13,278 nucleotides of DNA from Bacteroidota bacterium (GTDB lineage Bacteria > Bacteroidota > Rhodothermia > Balneolales > HLUCCA01): contig DLXM01000386.1 in the NCBI GenBank assembly GCA_003448835.1, forward strand, positions 6,219 to 19,496, written 5' to 3'. This document shows, in pieces, positions 1-9,400 of this stretch. The position numbers and the translations under genes are program-made. Under the pieces are notes generated by a model, which searched no databases, was not told where the DNA came from, and was given only the letters and a program-made list of their open reading frames with translations. Each line of letters starts with the position of its first letter. Within the stretch, counting starts at the first letter, position 1.

Positions 1-295
1 CACCGAAGGAATTGGAGAAGATATTATTCCTGGTAATATCAATTTTGATTATGTTGATGCAGTTATCCAATGTCCCGATAAAGAAGCGATGCTTATGACG
101 AGAGCACTTGCCCGGGAAGAGGGATTATTTGTAGGTGGATCGTGCGGCGCTGCTGTTTGGGGTGCTCTCGAATATGCCAAACAATCGAATTTGGATGAAA
201 ACAGTATTATTGTTGTCATACTACCGGATAGCGGAACTCGATATGTTTCCAAAATCTACAACGACGAATGGATGAAAAAGCATAATTTTTTATAA
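1..295 (+). CDS. PLP-dependent cystathionine beta-synthase / cysteine synthase family protein, C-terminal part (5' end outside window)
   Basis: The frame is open from base 2 and ends at TAA 293-295, giving 97 visible residues. They match the end of the fold-type II PLP catalytic core. TEGIGED opens the visible part. GGSCGAAV (about bases 134-157) is the loop whose serine, by family knowledge, hydrogen-bonds the pyridine nitrogen of PLP. VVILPDSGTRYVSKIYNDEWM closes the core. The enzyme would condense serine (or an activated serine) with homocysteine or sulfide in cytosolic sulfur amino-acid metabolism. The DEWM...NFL ending resembles cystathionine beta-synthases more than CysK. In many such proteins a pair of regulatory CBS (Bateman) domains follows, but here translation stops directly after the core. 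The active-site lysine lies upstream of the window, so activity and exact substrate cannot be judged. The next gene starts 15 bp later on the same strand and is probably cotranscribed. Confidence 0.88.
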   Translation, partial: TEGIGEDIIPGNINFDYVDAVIQCPDKEAMLMTRALAREEGLFVGGSCGAAVWGALEYAKQSNLDENSIIVVILPDSGTRYVSKIYNDEWMKKHNFL

Positions 296-310
296 AAATT
301 AAACCCAATT

Positions 311-616
311 ATGGAAAACAAACAAAAGCCTCTAGAAATTGAATTATCAGGTGAAGAAGCTCAGGGCACATACTCAAACTTGGTCATGATTACGCATTCT
401 GCATCTGAATTTATCCTGGATTTCATTGCAGTAATGCCAGGTTTGCCAAAAGCAAAAGTTGTGAAACGAATGGTGTTAACCCCTGATCATGCAAAAAGGC
501 TTTCTGGTGCTTTAGCAGATAATGTTAAACGCTTTGAAGAACAACATGGTAAAATTGACACCAAAGATAAACCTGAAATCCCATTTCATTTTCGTGGACC
601 AATTCCGGAAGCGTAG
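311..616 (+). CDS. DUF3467 family small protein (function unknown)
   Basis: This encodes 101 residues from ATG 311 to TAG 614-616. The pattern is that of the DUF3467 family: GTYSNLVMITHSASEFILDF (residues 19-38), a short PG-containing turn (43-44), a basic strand KVVKRMVLTPDHAKRL (49-64), and a final helix with a KRFEEQHGKI signature (73-82). There is no signal peptide or membrane segment, so it should be cytosolic. The family is widespread in bacteria at about 90-110 residues and has no established biochemical role that I know of. The 15-bp gap after the beta-synthase gene, with no terminator between, suggests one transcript. No Shine-Dalgarno sequence precedes the ATG, as is common in Bacteroidota. 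Its stop lies 1 bp from the stop of lptG on the other strand. The family call is firm; the function is open. Confidence 0.87.
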   Translation: MENKQKPLEIELSGEEAQGTYSNLVMITHSASEFILDFIAVMPGLPKAKVVKRMVLTPDHAKRLSGALADNVKRFEEQHGKIDTKDKPEIPFHFRGPIPEA

Positions 617-617
617 T

Positions 618-1697
618 TTATTTTGGGGTCTTAAAAAGAGTCCACATGGCAACACCCAAAAATAAAATATGTGGAATCAATGCTGCCCACATGGCATCAA
701 GTGTGCCGGCAGCTCCAAATGGTTCAATTATTTTCATAATAGCTAAATAAAGGAAACTTACGGCAAGACCTGCACCAAGTATAAAACCTGTCCCACCGGA
801 CCGCCTGACAGATGCCAGACTCACCCCGAGAATAGTTACAACAATTATCGAAAAAGGGTAGAATAGTTTTCCATAAAACTGGATGCGTGGCAGACCGATT
901 TCAGACGCACCAACTCGTTCAAGTGATTCCAGATAGTCGACAACTTCGGGATAGGTTAATTGAAATATATCTGAGGTAGTCCGAGCTAAATCCCTGGGTA
1001 GAATTGTTAAAACAGTATCAATCCGCGCTTCACTACTTATATCATATCCACTTGAATGAATAACTCGCCTGGTAGTATTGTACATTTCCCAATGTTTGAG
1101 CTCTTGATTATACTCCATTCTGCCGGCATCTAACGTCTCAATAACACGGGTTTCATCGAATCTAAAAAGTTGAATCCGATATCCAATTTCTTCATCAGGT
1201 GCATAATAATTCACACTTAAAAGTGTGTTTTCAGATTCCTGTCGATAAATTTTATTCGTGTCAACTCTGTCTGATTTAGACATCAGATATTGTCGTTCAA
1301 ACTCTATGCGCTGTTTATTTGACAATGGGACCACAAATCCATCCAGATAGCTCACTATTCCGGCACTGATTATAGCAAAAAGCAGAAACGGAGTCATCAA
1401 TCTATATAAACTGACTCCAGCAGCTTTAAGTGCAGTAATTTCGAGTCGTTGTGCCATTTGTCCAGTTAAAAGCAAACACGATGTAAACACTGCAACCGGA
1501 AGAACAAGTCTTATTATTTCAGGAATGTAGGGGAGGTAATAATCTGTCCATATTTGATTAAAAGTAGCTCCGCGATCGGTAAAATCATCCACATTTTCAG
1601 AAAAATGCACAATGATAAAAATCAGGATTAATAATAGTAAGACCAATAAAGTTATCGACAGGAGTCCTTTTATTATAAATCGGTCAATTTTATTCAA
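618..1697 (-). CDS. lptG: LptF/LptG family permease, probably LptG (LPS export)
   Basis: A 359-residue inner-membrane subunit of the LptB2FG ABC transporter, which extracts LPS from the inner membrane and passes it to the Lpt bridge. Hydrophobic segments lie at about residues 11-31, 57-79, 99-122, 278-297, 302-322 and 334-355, giving the usual six. A soluble periplasmic domain of roughly residues 125-270 (beta-jellyroll in this family) sits between the third and fourth. The cytoplasmic stretch MAQRLEITALKAAGVS (81-96) matches the coupling helix that contacts LptB. Length is close to E. coli LptG (360). It is the second gene of the pair: its ATG overlaps the lptF stop in an ATGA, which implies translational coupling. 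LptF and LptG are paralogues; I assign G from gene order and its compact size, so the F/G label is less certain than the family. Confidence 0.9.
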   Translation of the reverse strand: MNKIDRFIIKGLLSITLLVLLLLILIFIIVHFSENVDDFTDRGATFNQIWTDYYLPYIPEIIRLVLPVAVFTSCLLLTGQMAQRLEITALKAAGVSLYRLMTPFLLFAIISAGIVSYLDGFVVPLSNKQRIEFERQYLMSKSDRVDTNKIYRQESENTLLSVNYYAPDEEIGYRIQLFRFDETRVIETLDAGRMEYNQELKHWEMYNTTRRVIHSSGYDISSEARIDTVLTILPRDLARTTSDIFQLTYPEVVDYLESLERVGASEIGLPRIQFYGKLFYPFSIIVVTILGVSLASVRRSGGTGFILGAGLAVSFLYLAIMKIIEPFGAAGTLDAMWAALIPHILFLGVAMWTLFKTPK

Positions 1698-3151
1698 TTA
1701 GGCCTCCATAAATCGCTGATTCTACGACCTGAGGTCACTTTGTACATTAATACGATTCCCAGCAGAGCCAATATTATATTCCCAAACCACATCCCAATTA
1801 CAGGTGAAATAATGAGTCTGTCAGCCATTTTTTCTCCCTGAATAATACTAATCCAGTAAAAGGTGAACAAAACGGTACTTAAAACCGCATTAAAACCCAG
1901 ATTACCGCGTTTGGTTAACATACCCAAAGGAGCCCCGATAAGTACGAAAATGATACATCCAATTGGGATGGCGAACTTTTTTAATATTTCTACTTCAAAT
2001 TGTGCAATTCTTTCTGCACGCCACTTTACATTCACTTGGGCATTCTGAAGATTGTTCTCAAAAGACTTAATATTTGAGGATGCAGTTGTAGGCAGGTTTG
2101 TTTGGGATTCATAATATGCTGGAACCGACATCGCTACCCAGGTTTTCGATGAATCGGGTTCGAATCGTTGGGGACGGTTTCCAAAACGAGGATCATTTCG
2201 ATCCATTTTTTCCGTAAATATATCTACAGTATGACTGAGATTTAAATGACTGGTACCTTTAAAAATCATACCAACTGCTAAATGGTAATTCATCAGTGAG
2301 GCGACATGGCGGTCGATTTCGTACTGCAAACTGTCAGCATAAATACGCATTGCCTGAGATGACATGGTTCGATCATCACGACGGCGGACATCCGGATTAG
2401 TTCTTGAAAAGTTCATATCACTTAAATCAAACCGGATTCTGTGTTGCATAAACTGACTTTCTTCGATCCGGTTTGTAGTGCCGGATTGATCAGGCAAATA
2501 TCGATAGACAGATCCATTGTACAAATCGAGTTTTAAGCTAAACTGTACATCATCACCCGATAAAATTCCATATTCAGCATTGATGACAGCCTGATCTCGT
2601 TGATCATTTGCATCCTGAAAGATGGTTACATCGATCAGAGTATCAGCTTCAGATGAAATATCGCGTGTTAAAAAGGTATAACCTTCAATCCCATCATAAA
2701 ATGAATTGGCTTTCAGATCAAATCCGGGTTTTTTCATTCTGATATCTAAAAAAAGAGACCGTGCTTTGAAATTTGCTTCTGGTAGTACCTCATTGGAAAA
2801 CCAAGCTAAAAAGGCTGTCATCATCAAAGCAATTAACAGAACGGGTTTAACCAACTGAATAGGTTTTACTCCGGCAGCCTGAACCGCTGTTAATTCCGAT
2901 AATTCGGCAAATTTACCAAAAGTCATTAACGAAGCGACTAGAATAGACATCGGAACGGCAAGCACCAGCATGTATGCTAACTGTAGCACTATAAGTTCTG
3001 TAATAACAAATAAATCGAGTCCTTTTCCTACCAATTTATCAATATGCAAAATCAGAAATTGCATAAGTAGTAGGAACATGATGGTCAGCAGACAGAACAA
3101 AAATGGACCAATGTGTCGCCTTAGTAAGTCATGTTGTAGTTTATTAAACAT
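1694..3151 (-). CDS. lptF: LptF/LptG family permease, probably LptF (LPS export), long form
   Basis: The partner of the downstream permease in the LPS-export ABC transporter. Its 485 residues begin at ATG 3151-3149. Hydrophobic segments lie at about 14-36, 48-76, 97-119, 391-412, 418-438 and 447-470. ELSELTAVQAAGVKP (83-97) is the LptB-contacting coupling helix, and KKFAIPIGCIIFVLIGAPLG (391-410) is the conserved fourth membrane helix of the family. E. coli LptF has 366 residues. The extra ~120 here lie in the periplasmic part, roughly 245-385, between the expected jellyroll and helix 4. This stretch is rich in charged and Asn/Gln residues and looks partly helical. Enlarged LptF proteins are usual in Bacteroidota, so this is probably lineage-typical. 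The gene is first of a two-gene operon and is divergent from sprA across 254 bp. No LptB, LptC or LptA gene is in the window. Confidence 0.9.
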   Translation of the reverse strand: MFNKLQHDLLRRHIGPFLFCLLTIMFLLLMQFLILHIDKLVGKGLDLFVITELIVLQLAYMLVLAVPMSILVASLMTFGKFAELSELTAVQAAGVKPIQLVKPVLLIALMMTAFLAWFSNEVLPEANFKARSLFLDIRMKKPGFDLKANSFYDGIEGYTFLTRDISSEADTLIDVTIFQDANDQRDQAVINAEYGILSGDDVQFSLKLDLYNGSVYRYLPDQSGTTNRIEESQFMQHRIRFDLSDMNFSRTNPDVRRRDDRTMSSQAMRIYADSLQYEIDRHVASLMNYHLAVGMIFKGTSHLNLSHTVDIFTEKMDRNDPRFGNRPQRFEPDSSKTWVAMSVPAYYESQTNLPTTASSNIKSFENNLQNAQVNVKWRAERIAQFEVEILKKFAIPIGCIIFVLIGAPLGMLTKRGNLGFNAVLSTVLFTFYWISIIQGEKMADRLIISPVIGMWFGNIILALLGIVLMYKVTSGRRISDLWRPN

Positions 3152-3405
3152 CAGAAAATGCCAAAAAAGTGTTGATGCACTGAATAAATCGCCTTATCAT
3201 TCGTTTCATATTCTGTAACGTTCAGGTTTCCTAAATTAAGGTAAACTGATGAAGTTATATAATTCAGAATGGCAGAATAGTGTATTCATTATATTTCGCG
3301 TAATATTTATCCAATTAAAAGTATAATCTATAGCCACATTTCTACGACGTTGCTTTAAGCAATAAATAAGATGTTCTTGCAAACTTTATAACTTTTTCGA
3401 ACACG
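3152..3405. promoter_or_regulatory. 254-bp divergent spacer between lptF and sprA; expected to hold both promoters
   Basis: This AT-rich spacer separates the starts of two divergent transcription units, so promoters for both should lie here or just inside it. I looked for the Bacteroidota sigma-A pattern (TTTG, about 19-21 bp, TAnnTTTG) on both strands and found no convincing copy. The nearest partial -7 match for sprA is TAACTTTT at 3389-3396, only 10 bp before the GTG and without a partner box. A short inverted repeat at 3350-3362 is listed separately. I see no small ORF worth calling and no RNA gene or riboswitch. The promoter role rests on position only. Confidence 0.45.
3350..3362. repeat. 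13-bp perfect inverted repeat upstream of sprA
   Basis: TTGCTTTAAGCAA reads as two 6-base arms (TTGCTT / AAGCAA) around one central base, 43 bp before the sprA GTG. The symmetry is exact, but it does not extend beyond the 13 bases. An arm of this length turns up by chance fairly often in an AT-rich spacer. It could be an operator for a dimeric regulator; nothing else supports that. Confidence 0.25.
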
Positions 3406-6400
3406 GTGCAACTCGTAACGCGAAAACTTACTCTATTATTGAGTTTTATTTTGTTGTTATTGGTATCTGGATGGGTACCAAGCTCGGTGGCTCATGCCGA
3501 TAGATCGGGTATGCTAATTACTCGAATTGCTGCATTTCAACCAAAATTAGAAATTGTATCTCAGGACACAACCAAGGCCGATTCATCAGCTATATCTGAT
3601 ACTTTGGCCAGGAAAGATTCATTGGGAATCCCTACACATATACGTGGTCCAAGATATCGTCCCGGCACATTATTATCAGCTAGAAACAGATCCAGATTAT
3701 CTCAAATTTCGCTCCAGAATATCCAGGTCCTCATCGAACGTGACAGCACGAACACATTCAATGTAGTGACTGATTACAATGGATTACCATTATCATATTC
3801 TACTCGTTACACATTTGAACAATATTCAAACGAGATGAAAAAATCAGGAATCAACGAGAATTGGGTAAAACTTGTTCAGGACTCACGTCGCAGACAGGAT
3901 GTACGAAGAGGTTTACTGGATTTTAGGGTCAATATTCCGGGTGGACAGCGATCTGCATTTACCACAATTTTTGGGAAACCGGAGGTAAATCTACGGGTAA
4001 CGGGTACTGCCAATATGAATCTGGGTGTTTCAATTCAGGAAACTGCCGATCCTGCCGTACCGCCCGACCAACAGCGACGAATCGATCCCACATTTAATCA
4101 GAATCTCAAACTTAATATTCAAGGTACGATTGGCGATAAACTCAACATCCGAACCGATTGGGACACTGAACGTGCCTTTAATTTTGAAAACCGCCTCAGC
4201 ATCGCCTATACCGGGTACGAAGATGAAATTATAAAATCGATTGAACTTGGTAATGTATCGATGGAGACCGGAAACTCACTCATCAGAGGTGGTGGTGCTT
4301 TATTCGGGATCAAATCCAGATTTCAACTGGGAGCATTGGAGTTAACAGGGATTATTTCTCAACAAGAAGGACAGGGAAATTCTCAAACCCTTACCGGGGG
4401 TGCATCCGAACAAAACATTGAAGTGAGACCCAATGCTTATGATGATGGAAGACATTTCTTTTTGGATTTCTATGCTCGACAGGAGTTTGAACAAAACATG
4501 TCTGATCCTACAATTACCAGGCGATTGTTTAATTTGACTAATGTTGAAGTGTGGGTTCTCAATGAAACACTTACTCCAGAGGAAGGGCAACGCTCAGCAA
4601 TAGCGCTTCTGGACTACGGAACCGTTGAAAATAATGGTAATTTTGGGCCACCAAATGATGAAAATGACCCGTTTGATGAAGCAACACTTGAACAATATCG
4701 TGACCCGGCTATCGGTGTTTCGGCCAGTGATTTAGGAGTTGAGCCGGACGAGTTTGCAGAAGGTATTTTCAGGCCACTTGTTGAGGGTGTTGATTACACC
4801 ATTGATGGCAACCTGGGTTATATTTCTCTTCGTGACCAATTGGGTCCAAGGCAGGCACTTGCTATATCATATTCTTACAGAAATCAGTTTGACCAGATAG
4901 TATATGTAGGGGATGTCAACCAGGGTGATAGTCGTCGATTATTCTTGAAACTCCTCAGACCTACAGGGCTAACACCTCAAAGTCGCGCATGGCCAATCAC
5001 AATGCGAAATGTTTACAGCTTGAACGCGTCAAATTTATCGCGTGAAGGCCTGGAACTGGATGTAATTTATTCACAGGGCACCATCGAACAACAAAATTTA
5101 CCTGGTTTAGGGAATGTATTATTACACGATTTGGGATTGGATCGTGTAGGTTCACAGGGACAACTAGGGCCAGATAATCAGGTTGATTTTGGTACCGGCA
5201 CACTCGATCCCCGTGATGGTAAAATTGTTTTTCCATATTTAGAGCCATTTGGTAAACGTATAGCCGACATTATTAATCAGAGCTCATTAACAGCTGATGA
5301 AAAAGCTACAGCACTTGATCAACTTGTATTTTCCGAGCTATATACAACGACCAGAAACAATGCCCAAAACAGTTCAAAAAATAACATCTACCGTATAAAT
5401 GGAAAAACTACTGGTGGGGTTTCTGAATCCTACTTCTTAGGATTTCAGTTAGTTGAGGGATCAGTCAGAGTGACCGCAAATGGAAGAGAATTAGTGGAGG
5501 GTCTGGACTATGAAGTAGATTATTCATTAGGAAGTATCCTGATCACAAACCGAACTTTTTTAGCTCCGGGGCAAGAAATCAAGATTGATTACGAAAGCAA
5601 TCAGTTCATGCAGATACAGCAGACCACTTTTACAGGTCTGCGGGCTGAGTATAAATTGAATCCGGAAATTTCATTTGGCGGGACTTACTTCCGGCAAAAA
5701 GATCGTCCTTTGCAAGATAAAATTCCGGTTGGTGATGAACCAATTAACAATTCAGTTATAGGATTTGATGCAAGAGCTAAATTTGATGCACCCTGGTTGA
5801 CCAGAGCTATTGACAGGGTTCCGTTATTGCAAACCAGAGCCGAATCATCAATTTCACTGACTGGTGAATTTGCTCAGATCCGTCCGGGTGTTTCTCAAAC
5901 GAATGCAGTAGCCAGAGCTATGAAAAGTGGAATATTGTATCCTGATGAGGAACTTGGATTATCGTTTCTGGATGATTTTGAGGGTTCAAAAGCCTCTGTA
6001 AGTTTTTTAAGTCCAGGTCGTTGGTCAATAGCCGCAGCACCCTATAAAGTTCCCGGATTTGATGGTCCAACGCCAATTGAAAGTGTTGATCAAAGTGTAT
6101 TCGCCCGGGCTGCACGTAATAATTTAAGGGGGATGTTTTCCTGGTATACTATTCCAATTTCTCTTGGTAGGATAACTGATGCATCCAGAACGGTTGAATC
6201 GCTACCTGTTCAAGTTACAGATGTATTTCCGGATAGAGACGTTTTGCGACAAGATAATATTCTTCAAACTTTGGATATACACTTTGATCCTACCGCTCGG
6301 GGTGCATATAACTACAATTTTGATATCCGTGAGGTGACTGAGAATCGTCCCGAAGAAATGTGGGGTGGATTTACTGCAATTTTACCAAGCGGACTGGATG

Positions 6401-9400
6401 ATTTGACTCAAAATAATATTGAATTCCTTGAATTTTGGGTCCAGGCCGTGTTGCCTGATGGCAAAACACCCACCGCAAATGATATCCTGGATTATGGTGG
6501 ACAATTATTTTTTGATTTAGGGGTAGTCTCTGAAGATGTAATCCCAAATAATTTGAATAATACAGAAGATGGATTGGCAGAACGATCCGGAAACTTACGG
6601 GTAGATCAGGGTGGATTGTCATATGTATTTAACAACCTTCCTGATTTAGATGGACAATTTTCATCAGAAACCATTCAATTAGAAGATGCAGGATTGGATG
6701 GAGCGGTTAATTCAAATGGGATAGATGGAACAAGTGAAACAACTTTATTTGCTGAATTTCTTGAGCACATGTCATTTGTGTTTGCTGATCAACCAGAAAT
6801 TTTGGCACAAATTCAAAATGATCCATCCAACGATGACTTCGTTTACTTTGATAACTCGAATCTAAACGATGTCCCATTGCATAAAAGATTTCATCGTATG
6901 TATGGATTCCCGGAGGGGAACGCAATTACTAGCGGTGAACAGCGTGCTGTAACCAATCGCCCGGATTCAGAGGGGCTTTTGAACCCGGCAGTAGTAAATT
7001 TGGAGAATGCGTTTTTTCAATATCAAATGGATTTTAATCCGGCTGATACAACTGCACTTCGCATTGGTCAAAATTATGTGGTAGATAAAGTTGATGGAGG
7101 TGAGCAGTGGAATACATGGTATCAAGTTCAGATTCCTTTACGTGATTTCATCGAAAAAGTCGGAAATATTGAAAATCTACAGCGAGTAACACACCTAAGA
7201 ATGTGGATGACCGGTTATCGTCAGCCATTCACAATGCGTTTTGCTACACTGGAATTGGTTGGAAATCAATGGAGAAAGGCTCAAGAAGTCGGTAATGAAG
7301 GAAATTCAAACACAATATTTGAAGTTTCTACAATCAATATCGAAGAAAATTCGAATCGTAAACCTATTCCATATCGAATTCCGGAAGGGGCCATTCGATC
7401 GGTTGAACGCGGGCAACAACAGGAAATTCTGGCAAATGAGCAATCATTAAGGCTTGTGGTTGAGGATTTAAGAGGCGGGGATGTCAAACTCATTAAGCGT
7501 GGATATCCAATGGGTCTTAACCTCACCAATTATTCAAATATGAGGATGTTTGTCCATGGTGAGGGATACTCAAATCGAGATGATATCGAGCTGGTGATTC
7601 GGTTAGGTAGTGATATGGAGAATAATTACTACGAATATCGTCAACCGATAACTCCTTCAGATACATTACATAGTTTTTCAACAGGATCCCGTAATGCTTC
7701 GCGTGAAGACCTTGAAGTGATTTGGATGCCTGAAGAAAACAGCATGAATTTGGTATTGGGTGCATTAAATGAGCTAAAACAACTTCGGAATTTAGCCCAG
7801 GCTGACCCAACTCAACCTTATGAACGAAATGATATTGTTAAGGATGCGCCACCCGGTACAATCTTATCTATTGTTGGTGAACCGTCATTAAACAGGGTCA
7901 CTGAAATCGGTATAGGGATTCGAAATCCGTATGAAAATTCATCATTGAATCGACAGGCACATCAGACAATGGGAACCCCATCATTGGATGCTGAGGTTTG
8001 GGTAAATGAATTAAGGGTATCTGGATTCGAAGACCAGGCAGGTTGGGCGGCAAATGCACGTGCACAAATAGTGATGGCTGATTTTGCTACGTTGAATGCC
8101 AGTTTTAATCGATCAACGGATGGATTTGGTCCGATTGATTCAAAATTGGGCGATAGGCAGAAGTTTGATCGAATTGCATATGATATGAGTGGAACATTTA
8201 ACCTTCACAGGTTCGTGCCAGAGCGGTTTGGCTGGAATATTCCATTGACGTTATCTGCCAGACAAAATGTTCAAACGCCAAGATTTTTGCCTCGTGAAGG
8301 TGATTTGAGATTTGAAGACTTTAAGCGGGCTGTACAGGCGAATGAAAACTTTACTGATGCTGAGAAAAATCAAATTATAGATGATAAACTCACAGAAATT
8401 CAAGATTTCAACGAGAATTTCTCTATTAACTTATCAAATATTTCTAAGCGCTATTCCCAATCTAAATTGGGTCAGCTCACGTTAGATAATCTTCGTTTGA
8501 GCTATGTTTACAACGAAGGTACAAATAGAGATTTTCGAACCGAATACAACGATAACTGGAATTATACCACAGGTATCAATTATCAGTTAAATCTCAGAAA
8601 TGTGAAAACCATTCGTCCATTCAACTTTTTGAGTAACATTCCGATTCTGAAATATTTAGATGAATTGCACTTTGCATATTTACCATCATCTGTAACGGCC
8701 AGTGGAACACTTAATCGAACTTATGCGGAAAGCATGACACGTGCTTTTGCTACAAGCCCCGGATTATTTAAACAGCAGCATAATTTCAGGTTCACAAATC
8801 AGTTTGGTATCAACTATAACTTACTCTCGACTCTTAGTTTGACGTATAATAATACTACAAACATGGATTTATCACTCATTGCACAGGATTCGATACCAGA
8901 TTCGCCTACTTATACAATTCGAAATTCATTTGATGTTTTTGAGGATATTTTAAAAGAAGACGATGTAAATCCGCGTCGAAGTGATTATCAGGAAAACTGG
9001 ACAGCCACGTTCAGACCCAGAATTAACAAATTCAAGACCCTGAGCTGGCTTAATTATTCTGCATCCTATCGAGGTGGATACCGTTGGGTTAACTCAGCCC
9101 TTGGATCCGGTTTAGGTGCTAATCTAACGAACAATTATTCATTGGATCAAAATCCATCCATTCGAATTCAGGAATTGTTTAAAAAAATCCCGTTGTATAA
9201 TAATGCTTTTAAGGCAGATGAATCGGCGCGAAGGGTACGTGAAACTGCACGAAATCGAAGACAACAGGCCAGACGTGCAACCAATTCAGATAATCCACGT
9301 CGGGGTCCTGCAACTCAATCAAACACACAAGCCGCCTCTACCTCACAATCGTTTGGTGACCATTTAACGTATTATTCACGGCGATTTCTACTTTCGGTAT

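Noticed and set aside
625..643. Possible terminator hairpin at the DUF3467 / lptG junction
   Set aside because: The stem has a mismatch and a G-T pair, lies within lptG coding sequence, and no T-run follows it in either direction.
3321..3327. TATAAT sequence resembling a -10 box upstream of sprA
   Set aside because: Sigma-A of Bacteroidota-type bacteria prefers TAnnTTTG, no -35 partner sits at the right distance, and the spacer is AT-rich enough for this to occur by chance.
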